Shown here: piece by piece, positions 1 to 10,195 of the stretch
How positions within the stretch are numbered: the first letter of the stretch is position 1
Layout of the letters: the number at the start of each line of letters is the position of its first letter
Source of the DNA: Marisa cornuarietis
Taxonomy: Eukaryota; Mollusca; Gastropoda; Architaenioglossa; Ampullariidae
Assembly (NCBI GenBank): GCA_004794655.1
Contig: SMMW01000618.1
Coordinates: forward strand, 3,038,001 to 3,102,000
Length of the DNA: 64,000 nucleotides
Reading direction: 5' to 3'
Notes under the pieces: generated by a model
Told to the model about the DNA's origin: nothing
Database searches by the model: none
What the model saw: the letters and a program-made list of their open reading frames with translations, nothing else
Program-made: the position numbers and the translations under genes

Positions 1-183
1 CATTTACTTAAAATCTCTTAACACGAGATAATATTCTCTTGATGCTGGCTGGATGCTAGGGGCTTGTGAGGAAATGTTGCGCGCGTGCGTGAATGTGTAA
101 ATGTTTGTGTATGTGTGGGGGTGTGTGCATACGTGTCTGCATATGCCCACGTGTATGTAGAACTGCGTATGTGTCTGAATATT

Positions 184-188
<5 letters not shown>

Positions 189-226
<38 letters not shown>
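189..226. repeat. (GT)n microsatellite
   Basis: Nineteen uninterrupted GT units, flanked by interrupted GT-rich sequence from about 85 to 300. The His/Thr-rich and Cys/Val-rich open frames across it are artefacts of the dinucleotide repeat. Confidence 0.95.
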
Positions 227-229
<3 letters not shown>

Positions 230-1669
230 TGTGCCAGTGTGTTTGCACGTGTGCAAAAGTGAGCAAGCGTGATGGCGTATGCCTCTCTGCACGTGCATGT
301 GCAAGATTGTGTGTGCAATGGCGAGCTCGTTGCACCAAGGTTTGTGTACAGAGGACTTGCTGTTTGTCTTTCATGCCACATCTGGCCCAGTGACACCCTG
401 CAATCATGTTACAGCCACCCTCAAAATTAAATTTCTCCCCGGCAGCCATTATTTACCTTACGACCGGCCAGCAAACCATTTGAAGTGAAGAACACGAACC
501 GCTTCCCCAGCTTTCTCTTCTCTGTCTCTTGCAGTTTTGACTCGGGAAATTAAGTTTGAAACCGGTAGGGAAAAGCTTGTTTTTGTTTTTGTTTTGTTTT
601 GTGTTTTGTTTTGTTTTTGTTTTTTGTTTTTTTTATTTATTTTATTTATTTTTTGTTTTTGTTTTTGTTTTATTTTTTGCATTGCGCATTACAGTGAACT
701 CTCGCCCTAAACTTTTATTAGGAGGTACACATATCGAACTGGTAGGAAAAGCCCAGAAATCGGTTGGAACTTGTATCGACGTTTAAAAAAAAATCCGTAG
801 TAATGTAGATTGAATTCGACTTTCTTCAGGCAGTTGTAGCATGCTGTGAAGTTGATGTCGATTCAGCATCAAGTTTTCTGTCTTTCTTTGCTTTCTTTTT
901 CCAGCTGTATTTTTGTATCTCCCCCTCTTTCATGTTTACATTTTCTGAACACTTCTGTTTTTCTTGTCAAAATGTATTTTTATCAATGTGTCTAAATATC
1001 TCGTGGAAGTTATCCGTGCTGTCAACTGAGACAGCAGCAGCGATTAAAACTTATTCGGTAGACACCAAGCTTTTGTTTTTTTTTTCTCTTTCTCTCTCTC
1101 TCTTCCATACCCACACGTACGCACATATACATGGGCATGCTCATACACATACAGACACACGTACAAACATACACGCACACTTACACGCATATACGGACAC
1201 GCTCTCACACACCCACACTCTCGTGAGAACAGGCGTCATACACACAAGCAAGTACACACGAAAATCACGTGACCAAGAGAGCGAGTGAGAGAGGGAGCGC
1301 AGCAATGTCAAGTACTGCACATGCACTTCTCTGTGTAAGAAGACAGTAAATAAAAGATGGCTGCCACACACGCACACGACAACACGTGCAGTTCTCAAAG
1401 AAACAAAAGTAACGATGGAGTTTGTCGGGTAGACCCGTTAGGAGTTGGAGGGGGGACAAGGAACAGAAAGAGGAAAACGGTGATGGGTTGATGTGGGTAG
1501 GCGAATGCTTTTTAAAGCAACAGCAGGGATAAAATTAAAACAATTGTCAAATATTTCCTTTTTCTTTTACTTCTTGGGCAGTAAACAATGTGGTTAGTCT
1601 CTGGTGAAATATTAAAAAAACAACAACTAACGAATACTGAAACAGGTTCAGTTATCCCACAACTATGAT

Positions 1670-1960
1670 AAGACTAGCAAATACACCGGGTGATATCAGT
1701 CATTAACATAGACGCTGATATTATTATTTACTACAAAAGTTTGATATGATTAATAAACAGGCTGACATTACTAATTAGTAACATGTTGATATTATTAATT
1801 AACAGATTTATATGACTATTAAGCTAAGTGGTTTGTACGCTCGTAAACACACGTTAAAACGGCTAATAAACACAGATGCTGATATGACTATTGAACGCAA
1901 AGTTTCACACGACTAGTAAACAGAGATGTCGACAAAATAGGACGGTAAACAGAAGAGAGG
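1670..1960. repeat. Degenerate AT-rich tandem repeat
   Basis: Variants of the words CTGATATGACTATT, ATTAATAAACAG and TAAACACAGATG recur every 30-40 bases through this stretch. The copies are too diverged to fix a unit length by eye. It lies in the putative gene A intron. Confidence 0.45.
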
Positions 1961-3614
1961 TCAGGGCCATGCGGGAGACAACAAGCACAAAGACAGAGGG
2001 CGAGAACTCTTCCTGATCAACATCGATTTGTCATCTGCCTCCTGAACTTCGCCAGGAAGTCAGAGCAAGAGTATTCACTGGAAAAAGTGCTAGAACTAAT
2101 TCACCGCGCGTAAAGTTGGCCTATGCGCCCATTTCCACACGTGTCACTGAGCACGGGGGGGATGGAGAAGCCCGATAACTTGCTTTTTTCCCCTGACCCA
2201 CCTTGGTTATCTCCCCTCCATCACTCTCCGCATCCTTCCCCTGAGTCGCGCTTCGTTGTGTTGTTAGCGATAAAAATCAACAGCTGTAAGCGTACATTTT
2301 TTGACATTTACTTTTGAATCAAATTATTTGTAAATTGTTTAAATGTATTTAGGAACTAAAATCACACAATAGCTCATTTAATGAAATACTTATGAAGCTG
2401 TTTAAATCTCTCTTGCATGTGAACCTTCCTTCTTCTCTTCTTTTCACTCCTTTAAACAAACAAACAAATGCATCTACGATAAATAACATCTATATACAGT
2501 TTTATGAATTCTGGAAGTACTTTCAATTAAAAGTAGTAAAGGTAAAAGTCACAATTAAATGTTAAAGTCAAAATGTCAAAGTCACAATTATATTTGACGC
2601 ATTTGCGTAAGGAGATGAGATGTTGGTTGATACCATTGTGCTGTACACTGTTTTGTTTCTACCTCTCCTGTCAGATACACATACAATTGTTGTTAAAACA
2701 CGTTGGACATCACCTTGTATTTATTTATGTTTATATTTTTCTAGAGTATGTAGTTTAATATCAGTCCAAATATCAAGAAAAACAGAACTACAGAAAAAGC
2801 TTACATCATGCAATTGCCAAGCTGCTTTGAGTTACCATCGATATGTTTCACTCTTAAGTCACAAGTGTAAAATTTGTAAAGTTTAAGAGACTAGGCTAGT
2901 TTTCTAAGTGATGTGTAGGCCTACATTTCTCCCAACATTTACAATCATAAAAGAAAATATTCCGCGTTCTTTCGATTTTTGTAAAGCATACCACTTTATA
3001 GATGGGCAAAGTTTCGCAAGAACTCGAAAAACAATTTAAAAATAGATGTTGACGATTAGGAAGCCAACAAAAAGCTGAAAGTATTTCAAGGTCGCGTAAT
3101 TGCATTACAGAAGACAGCCGCAGTCTTGAAACGAAGACTAACAACTGATTAGAAATAAGGGCTCCAGCACCGACCCACTAAACAGTCTACAGAAACCTTG
3201 AACCCTGTGGAACGGTCATTGGTAATGGCAAAGCAGAGAGCTATACGAGCGGAGGACAGCTCAAAGAGGTAGAGGGCCTTAGGTACTTGTAAGCCACCCT
3301 CTCTAAGTATGTCCGAGAGACATCTGTGTATTGATTGCAACAGCAAGAGCAGCAATGGCCAGGCTGGAAAAAGTCTGGCGCAACTATAACATCGGGGCTA
3401 CTGCAAAGTACCCTCGTAGCCCCTCCAAGTACCGATCATGCTTTTAAAGATTTCAAAAGTAGACTATTCTTGCTGATAAGGAGACGAGAATCTAGACACT
3501 GGAAAACAAGTGGCTGAGGGGGCTTTTCCGGATCCCGTCACGAGAACATAAGATCATTGAGTTTGTACGAAGCATAGTCACCACATTCACAGGACAGCAA
3601 GACCTCCCCTCCCC

Positions 3615-3618
<4 letters not shown>

Positions 3619-3667
<49 letters not shown>
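3619..3667. repeat. (CA)n microsatellite
   Basis: About 24 uninterrupted CA units inside the putative gene A intron. Nothing else is recognisable in the flanks. Confidence 0.95.
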
Positions 3668-3673
<6 letters not shown>

Positions 3674-4226
3674 GGAACATGGGAGGGCAATCGGCGCCGC
3701 GGTGGTCAGAGGAAGAACTTGCTTATGAACGGGAAGGAGTGGACTGGTCGTCCTGTGCAACACCTGCTGACTATCGCCCCTGACGGAGGCGGGTCCTGTC
3801 ACCTGCCGCGTGTATCTCCTCCCTCCCTCAGTGACCGGTACCAGTCGACTGACTGACTGACTGACTGACACTTAATGCTCGGCGTCAGTTTAAAATAAAT
3901 ACCTACACCGCAATAAAACTGAAATAAAAGTGTTTTACCAGTGGGTAAGAATGAGATCCATGGCTGTTGTACTTTATACATTAACAATTTACATCCTTCC
4001 AATACTTTCTGCTCTTACGTCCGTGCAATAGTTACGAGTAGGAAGTCTGATTTCCTAATATTATTTTCATCGCGTCATCCAATTAAAGTCATTAGTTTAA
4101 AAATGCAAGAAACCTCATTTTACTTATTCTTTTTTCAAAGTAAGGCTTCATACGTATTCTGCAGCTGATCTGTCAGCAAGGTGATAAAGAACGTGACCAT
4201 CCCTTGGCGTGACTCTCCTACCCTTA

Positions 4227-4988
4227 AGGCCTATTCTCACGCTGCAATATACCGCACTTAGCAGGGTTAGCAGGCCCTGGTAGCACCTTTCCGAGTTTTA
4301 CACACGGCTGGGTGGTGGCTTTACATCGAGGTTTTCACGGATGTGACGCGATTCTATTTTCTTGCAGAGCCTGACCTACATTACATGGCTGTAGCCAATC
4401 GGAAAGCTTGAACACAGTCGCCTCCCTTTTACCTCCAAATTAAGAAATGGCGGGGTGGTCAGAGGAAAGGTGTACGAGTATGATTTGTATGTGGGAAAAC
4501 TACCCGTGTCTGTTCGACACTGCCAGTCCAGAGTATCTCAACCGAGATAAGGCCAAGAATGCCTGAATTGAAATTGCTCGTGGTCTGAGCAGCCTCGATT
4601 AGATATAAAAGTTCTTCAAACGTTGCAGACGACATTCGCAAAAAGCGTCTGCATTATCTCCGAGTCTTCCGAAGATATTTCTTTTAGAGGACATGAAAAT
4701 AAGGCATCTAAGCGACTCTTTCGCGCTACCCACCCCTCACCCACGTCTTTTTTTTTCTTCTTTTCTCTCTCCCTACTTCATCAGACAATGTTATTAACGT
4801 AGCAGCAGCAGCTTCCGAAAGTATCTGATTGTCTGCCATTTTGGCGACTACCCACAATGCGCTGCGCGGATGACGTCACCTAGCAGGACACTAGCGAGTG
4901 GCCTTGCTACGTGAGAGTTGAACGGTGCCTAGCAGGCAAAATCTTGCACGTGCAAACCCTGAAAACATTGCAGCGTGAGAATAGACCT
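4227..4988 (-). mobile_element. PIF/Harbinger-like nonautonomous DNA transposon, copy 1
   Basis: A 762-bp element with 22-bp terminal inverted repeats: AGGCCTATTCTCACGCTGCA on the left and, at the right end, the reverse complement with one mismatch. It is flanked by TTA on the left and TAA on the right, fitting the 3-bp T-W-A target of PIF/Harbinger elements. On the - strand it encodes broken transposase fragments: MADNQILSEATAATL at the start, then a WVRG...ARKSRL stretch, then FLRMSSATFEELLYLIEA-like sequence (coding frame about 4641-4459), typical of the N-terminal part of Harbinger transposases. The catalytic DDE region is absent, so it is a deletion derivative. A copy of identical length lies inverted at 9434-10195. 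Confidence 0.8.
4459..4863 (-). pseudogene. Transposase remnant (N-terminal fragment) in copy 1
   Basis: Fragmented reading frames matching the N-terminal half of a Harbinger-type transposase, with MSSATFEELLYLIEA and SGILGLISVEILW recognisable at 4641-4459. The start and middle are separated by stops and frame changes, and no DDE catalytic residues remain. It cannot make an active enzyme; movement would need a full-length relative elsewhere. Confidence 0.6.
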
Positions 4989-6033
4989 TAACCTCCCACG
5001 AAGATACAAAAAAGTCATGCACTTAACATCTGACCCCTTCCTCCACCTACTAATTAATTACTTTCTGCACAAATAACATCTTCCCCTCGACATCTTAAGA
5101 CCAAAACAAATTAACTTGCTTATCGTGTTATGTGCCTGGATGACAAACGCTTACTTTAGCTGCAAAGCTCAGGGTTGTGAGTGGCTCTGACAGAAGCCAT
5201 ATTGGGGGAGGGGAGATGCTAGCTTGGCGAGTCGTTCATTAAGTTTCGGTGGATTGTTTTTGTTGTTGTTCTCGGTGACACTCGGATTAAAGACAAACAC
5301 CAACCCCCACTAACCTCATTACACGAGCATGCTACACGAGAGCTTCGCCCGCGTCACCTCAAGGTCGGAACGTGCAACATGCACAAAGGGTGCATTGCGC
5401 ACGTGCAATTTACGCAACGTACTATAGATTGTAAGGTCAGAGTTACCAGCTCCTGAAGTAATCAGCACGCGCAATGAAGGACCCGGTGTTGTAAGCATTG
5501 AGCTGTCCATCGCTTTCTTTAAGAAGGTGGCTTGGCTGCAATTTATATCCCGGGTCAGCAAAGTATGGTTTGGGGTTCTTTCTTTCCCCTTTTTTTTTTT
5601 AGCTATGCCTTGCTTATATGAGCAAAGCGCTATAATTTGCTGGAAAGGAAATACCGATTTTTGATGTATCTTTCCTTGATCTTACTTTCATTATTCGGCT
5701 AATGATCTGCACCACAAATGTATATTTCTAATTGGCTGCTTAGTTAGGTCGAGTGATCCAGCCCCGTCCTATTTTGTTTGTACGTCCACCATGGCCGATC
5801 AGCACAACTGTAAATGAAATCTTGTATTTAAATTGATTTGTATGAAGCAGGTGTATAAAACAGATTTGCAACAACACAAACGCGAAAGCGAGAAATAGAT
5901 AAAGTACAGCGGTCAATCACGTGATGTTTACTGATGTGCAACACGTTTTACTAACGGATCCTCCACATGCACAGTTTACGTGTTCACGTGCCTAATCTTC
6001 AGTTGAGCACACATGAAAGACACAAAAGAGACG

Positions 6034-6036
<3 letters not shown>

Positions 6037-6075
<39 letters not shown>
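6037..6075. repeat. (CA)n microsatellite
   Basis: Uninterrupted CA array of about 19 units, 320 bases before the gene A exon at 6396, inside the intron. Confidence 0.95.
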
Positions 6076-6077
<2 letters not shown>

Positions 6078-6395
6078 CACGCTCACATACTTACATCCCA
6101 AGTCTTTAAAGCGAACCTCAGAGATTAATGCAAGCGCACAAGTAAATAAACTGAGGAATGTCGCAGGTACAGACAAAAGACACGCACAAACAGACAAAAT
6201 AAGGAAATAAAATGAGGTAGTTTTGTGAAGCAGCATATTCACTGGTCTCGCAAAGATACTTAGCAGCATGGCGTGGAAACATATCCCCCCCCCCCATCTT
6301 AACCCCTTAGCTACTGTAGTGTCCTGGCGTCGCGTGCAAATCTTGGCGCCAAACGAAGACTAACTCTAGCTTACCCCATCGTCTTCTTTCTACAG

Positions 6396-6658
6396 ACTCG
6401 CCTTACCGCGACAGGCTGTCCATGGCCATCCTGGAGTTACAAGAAAACGGGCGCATTCAGATGCTGTACAACAAGTGGTGGAAGGACACCGGCACGTGCG
6501 TTCGCGATGACGACAACAAGGGGTCAAAGGCCAATGCCCTCGGAGTGCAAAACGTGGGCGGCATCTTCGTCGTTCTCATGGGCGGCCTCACCTTGGCTGT
6601 CATCGTCGCCATCTGCGAGTTCGTGTGGAAGTCAAGGAAAAACGCGAGAGAGGACCGG
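6396..6658 (+). CDS. Gene A penultimate coding exon: end of S2, and M4
   Basis: Exon of 263 nt after a good acceptor (pyrimidine tract, TACAG at 6391-6395) and before donor GTATGT at 6659. It starts in phase 1: two bases finish a split codon, followed by 87 codons. Visible features are SPYRDRLS, the KWW motif, a cysteine 6 residues later (family partner of a conserved S2 disulfide), the linker GSKANALGVQNVGG and M4 followed by the basic stop-transfer WKSRKNARED. The matching exon of gene B (22411-22682) has the same start phase and the same end point; gene B has three more codons in the linker. Confidence 0.92.
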
Positions 6659-7885
6659 GTATGTAGCGTAAACCAGCTCCAGCATTAAATAGTCATAGCC
6701 TAGACAAAACTAGGTTTTAATTAGCTTTAATATAATATAGACATATATAGACACACCTTTATTAATTTTAACTAATTTTAGAATTATTTAAGGACACCGG
6801 AGACAAAACTAGCTCAAGCATTAGACAGGCATACCTACACATAACTTGATGAGCATAAACTAGTTTTAGGGTTATATATAGAAATAAACTAAACAAAGCT
6901 TTTTTTTAATGTCGAATGCATAGAAATACAATAATTGATAGCAATACAATACATAGCAATACAATAATTGATAGCAATACAATACATAGCAATACAATAA
7001 TTGATAGCAATACAATACATAGCAATACAATAATTGATAGCAATACAATACATAGCAATACAATAATTGATACATGACATACATGCAATACACACACAAA
7101 CAAGGTAATACAGTCAATTAGTGCTTCTGTCAGCAAAGTAGTGAGAGAGAGGAGATGGGCATTACCCTCGGGTAAAGCTGGCTCCGAAAAAAAGTGAGGT
7201 CTCCAACATTTCATCCCCCAAACAAATTGAAAAAGGTCAGGGGACGACCTTTTACCTTATCAGTCTAGAAAGTCATAGTGTTTACACAATCTTTTGTCAG
7301 CTCATCATCACCTACCTGACACAGTAAAGAAGCCCCGGCCCATAGATACTGAGGCAGTAAAGGTGGGACTGTCTCGCCTTGTAGTTTGCATAGGTGACAT
7401 TATGTTTGAAATAAATTGCACTTTTCTAGAAGATGATTGCCATTGTCTTAAATGTCCTCTTATTATTACTCCTACTTACTGTCCAAGCCGTGCAATTATC
7501 TGTAATATTTCTTCCTCACAATTTAAAGTTGAAATCACAAGCATCACTGTAAAGTGTCGGCTCATTTTTTGCCTTTCTCCAGCGGTCCCTCTGCTCAGAG
7601 ATGGCACAGGAACTGAGGTTCGCTGTCAAGTGCGTGGGGTCATCGCGAAAGCCAAAGTTCAAACGACGCTGTTCCAAGTGCAAAAAGGGCAAAGACTGTG
7701 ACGACGCGTCACATGTGTGTGACGTGCCCCTGACGGACTCGGCCAACGGGATCATCCAGTTACGGGACGTGCGGCGGTCCCCGGGGCCCTCCACGGCCAA
7801 CAGACGCTACAACAGTGAGTTCTCCCGACCCAAGGACTACTCGGGGGAGTACCTGCACGTGGACTACAGTGACGGGGAGGTGTGA
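6396..7885 (+). CDS. Gene A: kainate-type ionotropic glutamate receptor subunit, 3' end only
   Basis: This is the partial coding region of a kainate-type (GluK/GRIK) glutamate receptor, joined from 6396-6658 and 7583-7885. The product is a subunit of a tetrameric glutamate-gated cation channel in the neuronal plasma membrane. What is visible is the last part of ligand-binding lobe S2 (SPYRDRLSMAILELQE, then KWW and Cys), membrane segment M4 (about VGGIFVVLMGGLTLAVIVAI) and the cytoplasmic tail ending in DGEV. The join is phase 0, EDR to RSLCSEM, at the same place as in vertebrate GluK genes and in gene B. All earlier exons must lie before base 1: nothing resembling the pore or S1 appears in 1-6395. 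The two genes converge. Family assignment is firm; which paralogue it is cannot be said. Confidence 0.9.
6659..7582 (+). other. Gene A last intron with a 33-bp tandem repeat
   Basis: A 924-bp intron with donor GTATGT and acceptor TTTCTCCAG. It contains the tandem repeat at 6919-7070. The remaining sequence is AT-rich and shows nothing else recognisable. Confidence 0.85.
6919..7070. repeat. 33-bp tandem repeat, 4.6 copies
   Basis: Copies begin at 6919, 6952, 6985, 7018 and 7051 (the last partial), each starting CATAGCAATACAATAATTGA, with only one difference noted in the first copy (CATAGAAATAC). The copies are nearly identical, so the array is young. The three open frames across it on the - strand simply translate the repeat. 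Confidence 0.95.
7583..7885 (+). CDS. Gene A last coding exon: cytoplasmic C-tail and stop
   Basis: Exon of 303 nt after acceptor TTTCTCCAG (ending 7582), running to TGA at 7883-7885; 100 residues. It opens RSLCSEMAQELRFAVKC, which lines up with the start of vertebrate GluK tails and with gene B's tail. Next comes a strongly basic, cysteine-rich stretch (RKPKFKRRCSKCKKGKDC), then an acidic and Ser/Tyr-rich end (YSGEYLHVDYSDGEV). The ATG at 7601 inside the exon is not a gene start, because the open frame continues upstream into the splice acceptor in phase with the previous exon. The tail is clearly longer than gene B's (56 residues). The extra cysteines could be palmitoylated or bind metal; that is inference. 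Confidence 0.9.
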   Translation, partial: RSLCSEMAQELRFAVKCVGSSRKPKFKRRCSKCKKGKDCDDASHVCDVPLTDSANGIIQLRDVRRSPGPSTANRRYNSEFSRPKDYSGEYLHVDYSDGEV

Positions 7886-9433
7886 CAGACTCAGACATCC
7901 ACGGCTGAGGTTATCGTCAGGTCGCTCCGGTCGCCAGGAGAGGCTCGGTGTCATTTGCACATCGATGCAAAGTGGAGGGGTTCACGAGGTCATATTCTAA
8001 AACAAACTCGCGTGACTTTTCAACAGTGCCAGCCAACACTGTGCAGGGACACGAGATGCACGCATCGTGAACCAGACATGCAAAGCCAAAAATATGTGTG
8101 GTGGGTCATCGTTTGGTTTCATTTTGGACAATATTCCCATCGTGGCTTCTGGCAGACTTGTGCTGAGATGTGTAGGTAAATATGATATGACGCAGCCAGC
8201 CGGATATGCCTCTGTGATAACACGATCGACTTACTAGAATTCACTTTAAAATGATCTGTTTTTCCTGAACACCAGATCACAACAGATCAGCGGTCTCGTA
8301 ATAAGGCTGTCTTATCTGACTACAAAGAATCAAGGTATTATCCTAATGTATATTTTGAGATTTGTTATAGGAGTCGTACTTTGGTCAGGTGTGACGAAGT
8401 TTTTGCAAAGTCTGCAAATTGTGCAGACACATTCTGCCGGTATGTTAGATATTTTAACATGACATCAGTTTGGGGAGACAAGGGACAACTCAAGCTATCT
8501 TAAAAGAATACTGTTCATTCGTTACCTACAGAAAACGATAAAAAATACCTGGAAAATGTGTTCCAGACAAATAAACTCTTGATTTGGTTAAAACTCGACG
8601 ATAGTTGTCGACAGTTGGAGAGCAATCATTTTTCTTTTGCGTGCTGTTCTGTTTTTCCTTGATATCGAAACCCAGACTTGGACTGGGTAGTTGAATCAAT
8701 ACGTAGAGATTCCGGTTTGAATGACACCGTATGACACGAAGATATGTTTGAAGGTTTATGCTGTTCTAGGTGTGAGATGTTTTTTTATTCCAAGTGTTGT
8801 TAGCCAACAGATGTCTCTGACTGTGGCCTGCACACCTGTCTGATGGACAGACTTCTTAGCAAACGTTGGCCACTAAAGTTTTCCGTCATACATTTTTTGT
8901 AAGTAAACGATTTTTTCTCCTCTGTGAAGAAAATAACACATAGTTTAATGAATTAGCAATATATCAGAAACCAGTTTTTACTATTCAAGACTGACTACTA
9001 GTTCTCCTAGTACACGACTACCGCCAGGTCCATTTTTGTCGCAACTCAACAGTCAATCCGATTTTCACAATTCATCTTCAAAAACCGATCAAATCTTTGC
9101 TAATCGGCGGAAACCCCGCTCCAGTGCCTTAGCTGCTGTATGGCTTTGCTTTAAACGATGTTAAGATGCATCGCCATCAAGTTAAGGAAACATCAGACGG
9201 TTTGACTACATCCCAGTTAAGTAAAGCAACTTCCACGCAACCTGACACAGTTTAAAAAAAAGAAAAAAAAGAAATAAAGAAAACAGTTTGTAGTGAAAAT
9301 CTTCGATTGCAAAATCTTCGACTTTTTGAAAATATTCCGAACGGTTGGACTAGTTGGTTAAAAGTTTCATTCTAGAGCGTAAGTTTGCTCGTGTGAAGCT
9401 AGCTTTACTTTCTGGAACACTAGATCTTTATAA
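7886..9433. other. Gene A 3' UTR or downstream flank
   Basis: No coding potential recognised on either strand. It holds two AATAAA hexamers (8570, 9273) and an A-rich tract at about 9253-9285. Part of it is presumably the gene A 3' UTR, with length unknown. Confidence 0.5.
8570..8575 (+). promoter_or_regulatory. Candidate poly(A) signal of gene A
   Basis: AATAAA lies 685 bases after the gene A stop, the first canonical hexamer I noticed downstream. Another AATAAA is at 9273-9278. Which one is used cannot be read from the sequence. If the 3' UTR runs beyond 10195, the transcript would include the inverted transposon copy. Confidence 0.4.
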
Positions 9434-10195
9434 AGGCCTATTCTCACGCTGCAATGTTTTCAGGGTTTGCACGTGCAAGATTTTGCCTGCTGGGCACCGC
9501 TCAACTCTCACATAGCAAAACCACTCGCTAGTGTCCTGCTAGGTGACGTCATCCGCGCAGCGCATTGTGGGTAGTCGACAAAATGGCAGACAATCAGATA
9601 CTTTCGGAAGCTACTGCTGCTACGTTAATAACATTGTCTGATGAAGTAGGGAGAGAGAAAAGAAGAAAATAAAAAGATGTGGGTGAGGGGTGGGTAGCGC
9701 GAAAGAGTCGCTTAGATGCCTTATTTATATGTCCTCGAAAAGAAATATCTTCGGAAGACTCGGAGAGAATGCAGACGCTTTTTGCGAATGTCATCTGCAA
9801 CGTTTGAAGAACTTTTTGATCTGATCGAGGCTGCTCAGACCACGAGTAATTTCAATTCAGGCATTCTTGGCCTTATTTCGGTTGAGATACTCTGGACTGG
9901 CAGTGTCGAACAGACACAGGTAGTTTTCCCACATACAAATCATACTCGTACACCTTTCCTCTGACCACCCCGCCATTTCTTAATTTGGAGGTAAAAGGGA
10001 GGCGACTGTGTTCAAGCATTCCGATTGGCTACAGCATGTAATGTAGGTCAGGCTATGCAAGAAAATAGAATCGCGTCACATCCGTGAAAACCTCGATGTA
10101 AAGCGACCACCCAGCCGTGTGTAAAACTCGGAAAGGTCCTACCAGGGCCTGCTAACCCTGCTAAGTGCGGTATATTGCAGCGTGAGAATAGGCCT
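9434..10195 (+). mobile_element. PIF/Harbinger-like nonautonomous DNA transposon, copy 2 (inverted)
   Basis: Same 762-bp element as 4227-4988 but in the opposite orientation and differing at scattered bases. Ends are AGGCCTATTCTCACGCTGCA and its inverted repeat, with TAA on both sides (9431-9433 and 10196-10198), a clean 3-bp target duplication. The transposase fragment is on the + strand: ATG at 9583 (MADNQILSEATAATLITLSD) is closed by an in-frame stop about 30 codons later. A further open stretch at 9716-9964 carries RRFLRMSSATFEELFDLIEA. The catalytic core is missing. Confidence 0.82.
9583..9964 (+). pseudogene. Transposase remnant (N-terminal fragment) in copy 2
   Basis: Two open segments in different frames. 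The first, from 9583, begins MADNQILSEATAATL and stops after about 30 codons in a run of A's. The second, 9716-9964, contains KYLRKTRRECRRFLRMSSAT followed by FEELFDLIEA. The FLRMS-x-x-x-FEEL pattern is the family clue. It is shorter than a Harbinger transposase and lacks the DDE domain. Confidence 0.6.

Larger units (their letters stand above)
1..6395 (+). other. Intron of gene A (3' part), no exon seen
   Basis: No glutamate-receptor peptide or other recognisable protein is visible on either strand here. The stretch holds (GT)n at 189-226, a T-rich tract at about 576-680, Ca-rich simple sequence at about 1109-1260 made of ACAC and ATAC words, a degenerate AT-rich repeat at about 1670-1960, (CA)n at 3619-3667, the 762-bp transposon at 4227-4988, a GACT repeat at about 3848-3868 and (CA)n at 6037-6075. 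Because gene A's earlier exons must be upstream, the whole stretch is probably one intron at least 6.4 kb long. Confidence 0.6.

Noticed and set aside
4..449. His/Thr-rich and Cys/Val-rich open frames over CA/GT repeats (also at 1141-1398, 3492-3871, 11781-12220, 16090-16846, 59739-60049, 62288-62652)
   Set aside because: They are translations of dinucleotide repeats, present in several frames at once.
6872..7214. Repetitive CIAINY/YCYQLLYC-type peptides
   Set aside because: They simply translate the 33-bp tandem repeat.
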